Origin: Ophiodon elongatus | Taxonomy: Eukaryota; Chordata; Actinopteri; Perciformes; Hexagrammidae | Direction of reading: 5' to 3' | Assembly (NCBI GenBank): GCA_016806645.1 | Contig: JACSYO010001810.1 | Span: 4,141,001-4,205,000 of the forward strand | DNA length: 64,000 nt | Shown: positions 24,641-37,400 of the stretch, in pieces | Numbering within the stretch: the first letter of the stretch is position 1 | How the letters are laid out: the number at the start of each line of letters is the position of its first letter | Position numbers and translations under genes: made by a program | The notes under the pieces: model-generated | What the model was told of the DNA's origin: nothing | Databases searched by the model: none | What the model saw: the letters and a program-made list of their open reading frames with translations, nothing else

Positions 24641-24969
24641 ATGTGAAGAATGTGACAGCATTTATTTTCTAATTTGTGTATGTTTTTTTTTTATCTTGTG
24701 TGTCAGGATGAACTCTGTGATCCACATTTGTTTTAGTTTTTTATGTGCAATGGATGTTTAAATGCTCACACAAATGAGCATTTGTACTTTATGTGGATTT
24801 AGGGATCCTTTGTCAACATATCTGACATTGAAAACATACTAAAAGCCATGCATGCATTTATGTTTGAAAACATTCTTTTATGTGAATATGATATCATACA
24901 ATAGATAAATTGCAAGGCACTGATTTGTTGTGTGAGTGTTATAATGTGATAAGTAGTCATGTTCTATTG

Positions 24970-24993
24970 AATAAACATTGTTTTAAAATAAAA
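24970..24993 (+). terminator. dpp4 polyadenylation signals
   Basis: AATAAA occurs at 24970-24975 and again near 24988, about 330 bp after the dpp4 stop codon. The rest of 24641-25530 is A/T-rich, with an (AT)n tract near 25208-25240, and shows no gene. Confidence 0.5.
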
Positions 24994-25530
24994 CTGGTGT
25001 AATAAAACTATTTGTATATTCGAAGTCCAGATGATTTTGCCAAACATCCTTTAGATAAACATTACAATTAAAAATAATTAAGTTATGCATATTTTGTCTC
25101 TATCAATACATGTTCCTACATTTTAAAGCTTACACACATGCAAGTAATGTGGAGATAATACATTTTTACATTTTTACAAAATAATAATAATATAAAAATG
25201 AAAAAAGAATATATATATATTTATATATATATATATATAGCTTTGTTGCCTGTACATGATAAAATAAAATATTCATGTTTCATGACACTTGTGAGGCAGT
25301 AATTTGAACATATGTGGGTGCCAGTATTTGTCAGTGTTTATTTGACAGGGTGGAGGTCATGTTTGATCGTAACACCTAAAGTGGCAGCTTTTACCACCCA
25401 GATTGCTTTAAACAAAGTCAAATACATTCAGTGGACTGAGATGGAAGCTGACTAATGGGTTGAGAGTAACAGAGGATGCTGATGTTTCAGTGACGGGGGA
25501 GTCACCTGGGAGAATGCTCCTCAGCTCCAC

Positions 25531-25537
25531 TATATAA
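25531..25537 (+). promoter_or_regulatory. TATA box of the preproglucagon gene
   Basis: TATATAAG lies about 30 bp before a short non-coding first exon that ends at 25645 with a gtgaga donor. Preproglucagon genes have a TATA box and a non-coding first exon, so the arrangement fits. Confidence 0.75.
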
Positions 25538-25559
25538 GACTGGGCAGATCAAGAAGGGG

Positions 25560-25645
25560 ACCATGAAACAGCTTCAGAGGGAAGAAGGGCACCAATCAAC
25601 GCACTTTACAATCCTTCTTTCAGACGCTTGCCAGCAAGGAGCACG
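25560..25645 (+). other. Non-coding first exon of gcg
   Basis: This is the likely 5' UTR exon, from about 25 bp downstream of the TATA box to a donor (gcacgg|gtgaga). It splices to the acceptor ctttcag at 25754-25760. The start of the exon is estimated only from the TATA position. An upstream ATG at 25563 begins a frame without resemblance to a known protein. Confidence 0.6.
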
Positions 25646-25771
25646 GGTGAGAATTTTTGTACCTTCCTCCTTTCAAATATATACATGTCTACATTATATT
25701 TTATTTCTCTCATCCTGCATTGAAATATTCTCACAGTGTCTTTCTCTGCTCATCTTTCAGAAGCTCAAACG

Positions 25772-27134
25772 ATGAAAAGCGCTCACTCTGTGGCGGGAGT
25801 CCTGCTCCTCATCGTGATCCAAAGCAGCTGGCAGATGCCAGACCAGGACACAGACCGAAACCCCATGTAAGATCAGCTCTCATCTTTGTCTCACACATTG
25901 GCCTAAAAAGCTCCCCGAGCAAAGATCTTTTATGAGAGGATTACAAAAGTCTGGCCATGAGTATTTGGTGACACCATCCTGAGCTGCAGAAATATGCAGC
26001 AAATCTTTTGAAAGCAACAAAGGGTTTAAACAAAATTAGTGAGTGTTATAGCAGAAAAGCAACTACCACTTTTTAAAACTTAAATCAATTTTCTTCTTAT
26101 ATAATCTTTCTTTTTGTGTTTGTTTTTTGGTTAATATTTCTAAAGGAAGACAGGCAAAGAACTCTTGTGCTGGTAGACAGGTAGTAGGTCCACATGTTGC
26201 TTTCAAAGTATCAGCGATTGACATTAGAGGAAAAAGATCTCCGGTCCAAATATACCAAATAATGTGTCATTTGTTATTCTTAATAAGAAAACCTGTAAGG
26301 GAACTTTTAGGGGAGTTACGTGAGATAATGTTTATATGTTTAATTTGAATGCCTTCCTTTTGGCGTGATTTGCAAGTATTGGCAATTTATTATTTAATAT
26401 TTATTTTAGGTATATTGTGGTTTCCCATGTAGTGGTTGCTGATGCAAAACAAAATTTACAAAAGTATCGCATTGCCTAATTGAAATTTTTTGAACATTCA
26501 ATTTCACAAGCAAGGGTCAGTGCATCAACGCGATCCAAATTTACAGATATTATTACTGATTCTAAATGACAGGAAGGGGAGTGTTTGAGTAGAGATTGTG
26601 TCAACTAAAGCTTCATTATCTCCATAATTTCTAGTCTATTGGCTGAAAATTCCATGCTGGCCGAACCTATTGAGCTCCCAAACATGAAGAGACATTCGGA
26701 GGGAACATTTTCCAACGACTACAGTAAATATCTGGAGACAAGAAGAGCACAAGACTTTGTCCAGTGGCTAAAGAACTCAAAAAGGAACGGGTGAGTGTGC
26801 CTTTTTTTTACTGGATCACTTCAACTTGGTGGCGTAGCATAAATTATATCAAATATAGCTCAAGTCTGTAATATATCAAGGAAACCATAAGTCTTGCTTT
26901 AATTGCATTAATACTCTAGATTGCTGTATGCCTGTGGTATTGGATCAGACAACGCAATTGTGTAAACAGTTATTGTATCATCTAGATGTGTCTGTCTCTA
27001 TCTGTCTCTACAGGAGCCTGTTTAGACGCCATGCAGATGGCACCTACACCAGTGATGTGAGCTCGTACCTGCAGGACCAAGCAGTCAAGGAGTTTGTGTC
27101 CTGGTTGAAGACTGGCCGAGGCAGAAGAGAGTAA
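25772..27134 (+). CDS. gcg: Preproglucagon, short form: glucagon + GLP-1, no GLP-2
   Basis: Secreted hormone precursor. Exons: 25772-25866, 26635-26790, 27014-27134; 372 nt, 123 aa. A signal peptide covers about residues 1-21. Glucagon is residues 52-80 ([18 protein letters not shown]...), preceded by KR and followed by KR (81-82). A short spacer NGSLF and RR (88-89) precede GLP-1 at residue 90 ([15 protein letters not shown]...), which ends GRGRRE and the stop. The GLP-2 exon of the mammalian gene is absent, and no GLP-2-like frame is found downstream before slc4a10. Teleosts have two paralogues: one with GLP-2 and a shorter gcgb-type one without it; this matches the short type. GLP-1 has Ala at position 2, so it is a potential substrate for the adjacent peptidase. 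One exon per hormone is the family's usual structure. Confidence 0.95.
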
Positions 27135-27545
27135 ACTCAACCGACAGCTCCCTAAATAATGCAACGATTCACACTGACTCTGTGCTATTATATGTTTCAC
27201 AAACTGTACTAGAGTTTTTTCCTGGTCATGCTATTAAATTCCCCTAATAAGAAGCTCTGTCGGCCTTCAGTGGTTGAAGGAAAGGTTTTCAAAATGCCAA
27301 AAGGAACAGTATGTTTGAAATGAGTCTCAATCATAAATGCTATGTGACTATTTTATTTTATCAAGCATTTACACCATAATTCATTATTTTCTGATTTTGG
27401 CAGTTTGCATCTTCCTTCTCACATAAAATTTGTAAGAATATGTTAAAATCACATTATTGATCTGAATTGCAACTTGGTTAATTACATCTGTAGATAGTCT
27501 CAATACCTTTTCTTATTATTCAGATAAAAGTCATATTTAGTTTTC

Positions 27546-27551
27546 AATAAA
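27546..27551 (+). terminator. gcg polyadenylation signal
   Basis: AATAAA lies 412 bp after the gcg stop codon and is followed by a GT-rich stretch. It is a reasonable 3' end for this short gene. Confidence 0.6.
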
Positions 27552-29339
27552 GAAATGTGTACAATCTATGAGTTCCCTCTTTATAAAAAATGTAATCCCT
27601 TTTGAAATATTGGTTTGACAAGGATCACTCTTCTTGGCAAGGATCTACATCTGAGTGTACGTGTCCATCTACACACATAATCTCAGAGAATACATGAAGA
27701 TTATGTTTTAGGCACAGTATCCACCTGTTAATGTCCACCAAAAATATAATTCTAAAACTTAAAATCAATAGTTGTTTCAAAGAAAACATTTTATACATAG
27801 TCGATTGGTAAATGAGAATATATAAACCATTGTAATCATCCAGTTAACACTAGTGTTCAATTTTGACTGCAGGCACCAACCATGCTGTCCTAATCTTTCT
27901 GTTTGTGGAGGCAGAACAAAAATCAATAAACACATCACTCCCCTGGGAGAAATGTGCTGTGGGATTTCCACCAGGTAACAGGATGATGCATGTCACCTGT
28001 CAGCTGTTCACTGGAGGAGGATCACCCACTGATGCTCTGACAGCACACCAAGGAGGGCTAAATGCTAAATGAAAGAACATGAAATCACGTCAATCAGCTC
28101 AGACTCGTTGGGAACAATGACTGGGTCGATACTCTTGAGTTCCTCTTGGCGCTGAGACAAAACAGAAATTCACATGAGCCAGCAGCTTGACATGCTTTGG
28201 GATGTGCCACCTCTCTAAGCTGTCATCCACCGCACATCAAAACCAGCTGTTGATTGCAAGAACCTCTGCCCACTTCAGTCGATTTGTAGGCCAAATCTCT
28301 GAGGGTTGGACATTAATGCTTAGCAGCAATGATATTAGATGTTTCTATCACGTTATCCCCCTGCAGGAATTCAATGCAGTACGTGACCAAGCATGTGCTG
28401 TTACCTAATTATTTGACAGTCTGATATGTGATTAGAGCCGATAAAAATGGTCTCGGAGTCTAAAATGAAAGGTTTTGTGGTTGCCTTTCAAGCAGGGTCA
28501 ACATTTCTGAAACACTTCATAAAAAGAGAAAAACATGCTTAACTTATGCATAACTATTAAATAACTAGAGATAATTTAATGTATCAGGCTGTATCGTGAA
28601 TTCCCATTGCTCACCTTTAAGCAATGTTACAATCACTATGAGTTTATGTATTATTATATTATATTATATAATGGATTATCATTTACAGAATTTGATCTCT
28701 CGCTTTGTCAAGGGATTTAATGCCAATTGTTACTTTCCCACTGCAGACAAAAGCCAGATGTTAGTGGGGTTTTTTTGTCGAGTGGGAAAGGGGCTTCAGT
28801 TATGTCATGCATTAATCTTAATGCCATCAAATTAGCCAGATTCCAGTTACCATTTGAGACCAATGCATCTCTGTATCTCTTAAAACAGCAGCTGTTTTAC
28901 CAAACTGGTAGTATGCATCTACATCTACATGCTGTTTGACCAAAAGCCTTTATTCAACATTTACAAGCAAGGGGTGTTGTTGTTGAAAGAAGTGTTCCTG
29001 ATTTCTTACCAGTTAGTAGTAGTCGTAGGACCAGTAGTACATTTTAACTTAATGCACGTTCCCTTAAGGCGAGTATGAATAGGTACTATTTTGCTTTCAG
29101 AGAGACTGAGCAAATGCATGCTCAAATGGTCTTTTCTATGTAACTGAATTCCAGCAATTTTGATCCCATATCAATTAATGTGTGAAGTAACAACCATTCA
29201 TTCTAATACATTAGCCTTTAAATGTTAACTAATAACTAATGAACTCATAGTGACTTGACGACATATTACTGGAAGGAATTCATATATATAGGATACATTA
29301 TCATTAGGATTGCGTCTATCTGTGACAATGACAAGACAA
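27552..29339. other. gcg-slc4a10 intergenic region (tail to tail)
   Basis: The two genes converge here. In mammals DPP4 lies in this interval on the gcg strand. I find no peptidase exons, no GLP-2 exon and no other coding sequence in about 1.8 kb. The sequence is A/T-rich with no clear repeat. Confidence 0.6.
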
Positions 29340-30486
29340 AGAGTGCTCATAGAAATTTATTAAGGTAAAATAACATTGACAAGATATAAATGATAAAATT
29401 GTGTTTACTAAGTATTTTTAAAAATAAGCCTATCCCTAGTTCTTTTAAAACACCGCTATTAAAACTTCATTGTAATCCTGTAACAAAATTGCATTCATGA
29501 CGATGACGATTTTCAATTCATGATTCACTAAACTTTATACAAACATTCAAACAAATAATGAGATTATTTGAATTTACATTTACAATATAAGCAATACACT
29601 GACACCTGGAGGAAAAATACTGTAAGTATCTGTAAGAATAAAAGCTATTCTCTGGCAAACATTTAATTCCACAAAATAAATATGGATAAATAATTTATCA
29701 TTTAAATACAAAATGGACATTCTGGCAGAAAGTGCTATTGCATTTGGTTCGAGTATATTGCCCTTTACTCATTCCTGTTAATCATAACCATTATTGGGGA
29801 TTCTAAATGGCCCCATCCCATAAACAGACATCAGAAATGTGTATTATGCTGGCTTTTCAAGTTATAGGGATTTTAACACATTTCTGTTTGGCTTTTCAGA
29901 ATGTTTTAATGGTTATGGTCAAAAATGACCTTGGGCTTTTAAAATATTTACTAGATCTTAATCATTTTCACATCATATCCAATGTCTAAAGAGAAGATTA
30001 AGAATTACAGGGAATCCGTACACAAATAGATAAAGAATTCAAGGATATGTTATGCTATATATGTTAATATAATGATATTTCAAAAAGTTTAGACAAATTA
30101 ATTCAAATTTATCCAACAACAAAAACTTGAAAACAGTCTCTTAGATAGACAAAACCCTTAACATTTCCATAGTTAACATATGGTGCAGCAAAACAGTTTC
30201 TAGATTTAGAAAGTACAATCCGACAGCATGAGAAAATAAAAGGTTTCATTGGATCATGAAGAGGCAGAATATTTGCGACACATCAGGTAATACAATTATT
30301 CACTTACCAAACGCACAGAGATTTACAAGACTAAACGTGAAGGATTGATTAACTGCAGTATACAATACAGATTTGTTTATGAGCACACAGATGGGACAGT
30401 GACAAAGACTCAACACTGTCCTCCATTTTCTTCATCTTACTTTTCTCATCATGCACACCAGTTTTGTCAAACACTGTAGTAGTGAA
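29340..30486 (-). other. Probable slc4a10 3' UTR terminal exon with polyA signal at 29356-29361
   Basis: On the minus strand, a strong acceptor (pyrimidine-rich, then CTCACAG) ends just before 30486. It pairs with a consensus donor ATG|GTAAGA at 31372-31373, 37 nt after the slc4a10 stop codon. An AATAAA on the minus strand (tttatt at 29356-29361) would end the exon. No long frame follows, so I treat it as untranslated. Confidence 0.5.
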
Positions 30487-30559
30487 CTGTGAGAATCAAG
30501 AAAGAAAAATCAGATGTATAATAAGTAGATATTTATTAAGCATGTATTGTCATTTAAGA

Positions 30560-30740
30560 AAGTACTCTGATGTTACTACTTTTTCTTAAGTAAAGAATCA
30601 GAGTGTAAAAATACTCCATTACAAGTAAAATTCCTGCATTTAAAATTAAACTTGAGTATAAGTACAGTTGTATAATCAGTAAAACTAACATGCAGAGTGG
30701 CCCCTTCCAGGGGGTTATCATTGTATTATTATACTGAATA
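30560..30740 (-). repeat. Fragment of the dispersed repeat also seen at 17330-17785
   Basis: It contains aaaatactccattacaagta, gtaaaattcctgcattt and agagtggccccttccag in the reverse orientation to the dpp4 copy. It lies in the last intron of slc4a10. Confidence 0.55.
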
Positions 30741-30799
30741 TACTATACTAATTTATTTGATATTATGAATAAAAACTTTGAATCTAAAAGGTTTTGTTA

Positions 30800-30990
30800 C
30801 CTTTCGACGGAGCCAGGCTAGCTGTTCCCCCTGTTTCCAGTCTTTGTGCTAAGCTAACCGGCTGCTGGTCGTAGCTTTATATTTACAGTACAGATATGAG
30901 AGTGGTCTCAATCTTCTCGTCTCACTCTCAACAAGGAAGTGAATAGGCATATTTCCCAAAATGCTTCACTGTTCCTTAAATCTAAAATTA
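30800..30990 (-). repeat. Second copy of the ifih1-intron dispersed repeat
   Basis: Its inverse matches 12976-13160: tgggaaatatgcc, then catatctgtactgtaaat, ggttagcttagcac, aaagactggaaaca and gcctggctccgtc. It lies in the 3' UTR intron of slc4a10. Confidence 0.65.
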
Positions 30991-31409
30991 TAAAACCTAA
31001 AAAAGTAGTAAAAAAGAAGATGTGTGTGACTTTTGTTAATACTCTCATGTAATAAGCTCATTTAATGAGCTGGTGGCAGACAAGATTGTAGATAAACAAT
31101 ACTGTGCAGCACCATTTCCTTACTGACATTTTTACCTAAGCTTATTAGTGCCCACACAGTGTAGACCTAATTATTATTGAGCTCTAAAGGTACAGTAGAT
31201 TTAAATTTTTTTGTTGATGAAGTTGTCATTATTTGAGTCAAAAGGCTTTTGCAATTTGTAATAAGACACTTTTTAAATGTATTTTCATGTGTTGTATTTT
31301 CTCTGCATACACAAAACCAACTGTAAGCTATGAGTAAGTATACTGTACATTCAACAATGCAAAAAGTCTTACCATAATGTTTTGCCGTCTTGATTCTTTC
31401 TAAAACAGC

Positions 31410-34400
31410 TTAGCTGTTGGCAATCCAAGTATTTCCAAAAGAACCTTTTGACATTTCATCTGTGATATTGATGATGGGTATTCCCCTGTGAAAAGAGATG
31501 TCAATATACGCTCTCATCTTTCCTCAACAGATTAAAATGCACCGTACATGGAATGGCATTTAGAATAAAACTGTTGTGTAAATGTTATTTGTAAAACTTA
31601 TACTGCAAGTAAAATATAACTTACTTGTTTTCTGCTAATGGCACTTGCACGACTCCCTCGTCTTCTGCCAGTATACTCTGCTCCTCCTCCTGATGGTCAA
31701 ATCAGATAAATGTATGTAAATATTAATCAAATTAAATGAAATTTACATGCCTGTCGTAATACATAGTTGTTTGTTTATGATAGCAACAGCACCTCTTCAG
31801 CATCCTCAATCTTCTTCTTCTTGCTCTCTGGCATGAGGTCATCCAGCCAGCTCATTTCTCTCTTGGTGAAGAAACAGTCCATTAGCTTCCTGATAAACAC
31901 CAGAGCCAACACCTGCAGAATTGACACACAGAAGCCTTTGATTACACAAAAATGATGTGCTAATAAAGCAGTACGCTGTGCTGTGCCAAGTAGCTAGTGG
32001 TGTAGGCTGAAAGTATAAAGGACAAATCAGTTTAAATGTTGTTTAGTTAAGGTCATAGATGTTACCCAAAACTCTCTACATTTTGACGACAAAAGATTTC
32101 ATTGATAAAGTATGATATTATCTTTATGTTCCATGGGTAAATTTGGGAGAGTTAAAGGTGCAATGTGTAAGATGTAGCTTCACAGAAATAGGCGGCAGCA
32201 TTTCACCTCCATCCTGGGTCCATACAATGTAAATATACAAACTTTCAACCAAACTGCTAACAATCGACCAAAATAACATTGCTATCTTATAATCTGGCCT
32301 TTATTGTGTTTACGGTGCCACTAACAGGAGGCTGAACAGTCTATGTATAGTTTGTTTATTGGATTAAATCCAAAGTGGCAGAAATGAGAATTTCATTTTG
32401 TATGGGGGGGGGGCAGCTTCAGGAGACAGGCCTTCAGTTAGCAGAGCTGTAGCTACACAAATTCAGCCAGCATAGACCCCAGTGCCAGAGGTGTAATATC
32501 AACTCCCCGCCTGATCAGCAAACTTTCTGTTGCAGTTGTTACACAGGTCAGACCAAGCGTTGCCTCTGGCCACTGGCCACAACCCACTGTCACTCCCGGA
32601 GCTGGGGTTCGCACTGGCTGAATGCTAGTTGCGACAGCTAACCGCTAACTGGAGGCCCGTCTCCCAGCGCCCGCCCTCCTCCAAGCGAAGTGGTCTCATG
32701 GTGACGGCTTTGACTAAATGAAATTACAAATTGTTTTCTCATTTCTGCCACTTTGGATTTAATATCATAAACAATCATACCTTGTGACTTCAATGTGACA
32801 CTCAACTTCTTTATCCTCTCATGAGGGCTGACTAGACGCTACAGAATCACTATTGCTTCTCAAGTGGTATTACAAGTGGATGGGCCGGCGCTAGTTGTTA
32901 AGCATGCTCATTTCAGTAGATATCTCAACAATATACATGTCTTTGACATAACATCAATACTGTAACCTTTTTTCATTCTGTTGATAAAGTTAATTCATAT
33001 TTTCTGAATGTTTTAAAATAAAATTTTGGCCAGATACTACACATAACACCTTTAAAATTAATTTTTTTTTTTTTTGTCTCCCTCCAATAACTCCTACATG
33101 AATCACTGTGTAGGTGGGAGGTGCCCAACTCACCCCTGTAACACATCTGTACTCTCACAATGAGCCCGATAAAGGTTAGATGTGTGGTGAAAGGTATGCT
33201 GCTTATGTAATGTTCCTGTAGATGCAAAAATTGGATTGTTTACGCACCATCATGGGAAAGACAATAGCAGCCTTGGAGGTCTTGATGACCCAGAGCAGAA
33301 TCAAACAGGTGAGCTGGATGATGGTAAAGAGGTGCACCTTCCTCAGAGGTACATGGCGTAGATAGATGAAGTCCGGCTGGTGCTTAGCTGGCATGCCGAA
33401 CAGTCTGAGACGATCAAAGAACTGGAGAGGATAAATGATAAAACAATTCTTACATTTCTAGTAACTTATTTTTTGGCCACATAGATACGTATATGGATAG
33501 ATATATATAGTAAATATATCTTCATAATGCACCATTTCAGAAGGGTCACCACAACCTATGCACATGTAATGTAAAAGGGTTCCTTAAATGTGACAAGCCC
33601 AAAGAGAATTATATCATCCAGCTCTGAAGCGTTCTTGAAGGTAATCGTTTTGGCAGCCTTTTTCAACAAAATAGCTTTTTTAAAAGTGACAATACTCCAC
33701 CTCCCCAGCAGCAAACAGCAAACAGACATCAAGCTAAACATTTCTCTGTCTGCTTGATGTGCAACTACAACAAGCTGGATCCCCTTGAAAAGCATGGCAG
33801 GACCCCTGTGCAAAAGTTTTTTTCAAAAAAGTGTATATGTTAATATAAATATAGTTTTCAAAACCAATAATAGAGAGTACTTCAAAGAGAAGAAAATAAG
33901 AATTAAACAGGGCAATTAAATAACAGCCAGGTGTTCTGTAATTGCTGGGAACACACTAGAGGCCAATTAACACTTTTTATCTGGGCAGCCAGACAATATG
34001 GAGGCGCTCCCCTATCATGGCTCAGTGAGAATAAACTATCTACAAAGATTATCCGCTAGAAGTGTCTACAAATTAAAATTTAACCACACTGGCCAACTGT
34101 CTGTCTAATCTCAGCCATGCAGATAATCTAAAAAATATATATTATATTCACAGCTGACATTCCACACAGGTGATGATGACATTGTAACTATGGGGGTGCA
34201 GACAATTGTTTCATGCTTGGTGTGAGCATTAAGACTAAAAAGCGGAAAAAAAATCAGCGCGATTAAAACTTTTATGTCTGTGATGCAATTATCTTTCAAC
34301 ATTGGTTATATTTAGTCCAGTCAGAGTAGGTCCTATCAAATGTCATATGAGGCAAGTATCGTATCCGTGTGTTTCCTCATATAGTGATACATTATGTGAG

Positions 34401-37400
34401 CAAAACATTATGCATTAAATACAGTGCAATTCAAATAATTTTACCTGTATGCCTCTGAGAGAAGATGCCCCCATGTAAAGGAATACTCCGTACAATACAG
34501 GCATAGGAATGAACTGAAGAACAACAAAAGGGTTGTGTCAGTAACACGAAAACATATGTAACAGTAAATGCTCTATTATAGCAGACCTGCTGCAATCACA
34601 AATTAACCAAGAACTATGAAACGTCTTGAGGATGATGCACTCAGACATATGTACAACAATTACAGAGGGATACTTTAAGTCACACTGAATAATACTGGAG
34701 GAATAATTGCACAAAGATGGATATGCACAAATAATAAAAGACAGTGACCTTCAGCACAGATGTCATGAAGACGGAGCAGCCCATGAGGGTGAAGATCATG
34801 AGGCCAGTAAAGCGTTGCTCTCTGATGCCGAGGAACTTGGGCTGCTCTCCAGGAGCTGAGCACTCTGATTCGAGCTTCAGGCTGTTGACGTGGGAGATGG
34901 AGAGGACGGTGGCTGCTACGAACCAGGGCAAGCCCATCAAAGAGCACACGCCAAGCATCACCCCCACCATGAACAGATCTAAGTGGTACCCACAGCCTTT
35001 CTGAACAGGGGAAAGCACCAGTAAATAAAGTTGAAGTTCGGAAGCACGTTCAGACACGCTGAATTCAAGTCACCATGTTGGCAAGATGCTGTACAGTAAA
35101 AGCAATTTTTCCAACGCGGTCTGCAACCAGGGTTCAAAGCTGGGACAGGAAAGTACCTTGAGTTTGTGTTCCTTCCTGTTGATGATGACAGCTGTGATCT
35201 GCTGGTCCATGAAGATGAGGATGGTGCACAGCAGAGCTGGGAACACTGTAATGATTGTGGTCCACCAAGGGTTGGGCCCCACGGGGTTGATGAACCAACC
35301 TCGGTCATCTCTGGTTGGCTGATGAAAAAAAAAGAAAAAAAGATTGTTGTTGGTGAGACATAATTTGAAGCTTGGTGATGTTTCTTGGCAATTTGTTGAT
35401 GAAATCATATTTTGCGTACTAGCTCACCTTAAACACACTGGGAACCTTTAGTTTTGGAGAGGGGATCCCTAAGGCATAGTCAACTAAGACCATGGTTAGG
35501 ATGGTGATGAAAACAGCAAAGTCACTGATGCTGGATCTCACCTAATGGAGAGGAAAGTCAGTTTCATCTATTTTACTCAATATTAATGCAAACAAAAGGG
35601 TTTCATTAAATTTAACTCCTTCATTTCCAAATGTCCTTGTTTCTATTTTGCAGTATCTAAATTTGACCACTAGAGTGCACCACTGCACTATGTTACTATA
35701 CAGCTGTAGTAGCTTTACCCTGATGCTTTGGATCATAATGCACTCTAATGTAATGATAATTTGTAAAAAGTAGTACCTTTGTGGGAAAGTAATTGCTGAA
35801 CTTGAACTCCTTGAGAAAGGCTGACATGAAGACGGTGGAAAAGAAGAGTAGGACACACCAGAAGAGGACATCAGGAACATAGGGTCCATTAGGGCCACAT
35901 GCTCTACCCACAAACTCCCCGCGATTTTCAATACAATCCTGCAACGACAGATAGAGGGTTATTCATACTCATCATTTGATTAACAATACAGAGGAATCAG
36001 CAGACTCTAGGTTTCCACAAATGTGGTTTATCAGCAACCATGTCCACAAAAATCTTAACGTAGTACAAAAAATTTGCTTTTATAGTGATTTGCAATGAGT
36101 AATCCAATATAATCCAGCCAACATGCCCTTAATCTCCTCTGTTCAGTTTCCTACATCTAGGCATGGTACTTTAAGGTGGAAAACTTAAATAAACAGTATT
36201 CTTTTCAATTTGTCTTTGTGTTACTAAATATTTTCAGCCATAGTGTGCATACAAAACCTGCACAACCAACAGATTTGTGTTTTTATTCTTTCTTTTTTTC
36301 TACTTTTTGAAAACTAAATTAGCGTGGGCTGATGTACTCAAGCACCTTGGTCTCTAGTGCTTCCCAGTAGATTTCTGAGGCAGTGATGTTGGTGATCTCC
36401 CAATACTTCAGGGTGGCATTGGTGGGGTCAGAAGGCTCAACGCATGAACATCTGCGGAGGCAAATGAACATCTGGGTGACTGAATAATCCCTCATCTGTC
36501 AGGGATTTACAGTACCTCCAAGACATGTAAATAGCAATTACTTTTTTCACTACTTTGCACAGGATAGTGTGTGAGAATAAGTGTCCACATACGAGTACAT
36601 AGTGAGTTTGTCGAGGTTGTTGTTCTTGTTAAAGGGATAGTGGTCTCCCAAGTGGACAAGTTTCTCCAAGGCCTCGTAGATGAAGATGATGCAGATGAGT
36701 GAGGCGAAGGCTTCCTCTGTAAAACGTGTGATGTAACAAACGAGGGAACTGGCATCTGTAGCCACCAGAATGATACAGAGGGTTGCTGTCCAGAGACCAA
36801 TGCAGGTTCTCAGAGACAGGTAGGACAAGCCATACTCCCTATGTGCAGATTAAAGGGGGAAAAAATCATTGTGGGACAGATTTGAGATCAAACCACATCA
36901 TATATTGATTATTTACTGTAATTTGGTGGATTAAAGAAGTCGTTATCACAATTAAATGAAATTGTCTTTTATCCATACACTCAGAACATTTAATGCTCTA
37001 TAGGGAGGCAAGATATTTGTGAAATGGTTTATTCATGACTACAGAAATGATCTAACAGCAATGTAATGTAATCACAATGTACAGATAAAATTAATAGTAT
37101 AGTTTAAAGAGATAATTTATGTATACATTCACATGAAAATAAGACATACTTGCAGAATTTGAACAATATCTTTTCAAACACAAGCACCGGTCCAGTGCTG
37201 CCCAGAATGGTCAGGGGCTGCCCGGCAAACAGGGAATAGGCTATACCAGTCAGTGAGGCTCCAAACAGTGACTCAATTGCACTCTAGGGAATGGGAAAAG
37301 GCAGAGATTATTGGTGGATAGTTACCTCAAAAATACTTAACATATTGAACTACAACTGTCGTCAAGTTAAATGTATTGCAAGGCTGGTACAGTGCACAGC

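Noticed and set aside
27777..28072. Possible GLP-2 exon or relic downstream of gcg
   Set aside because: No HADGSFTSD-like stretch in any frame; gcg exon 4 already ends in a stop and a polyA signal follows at 27546.
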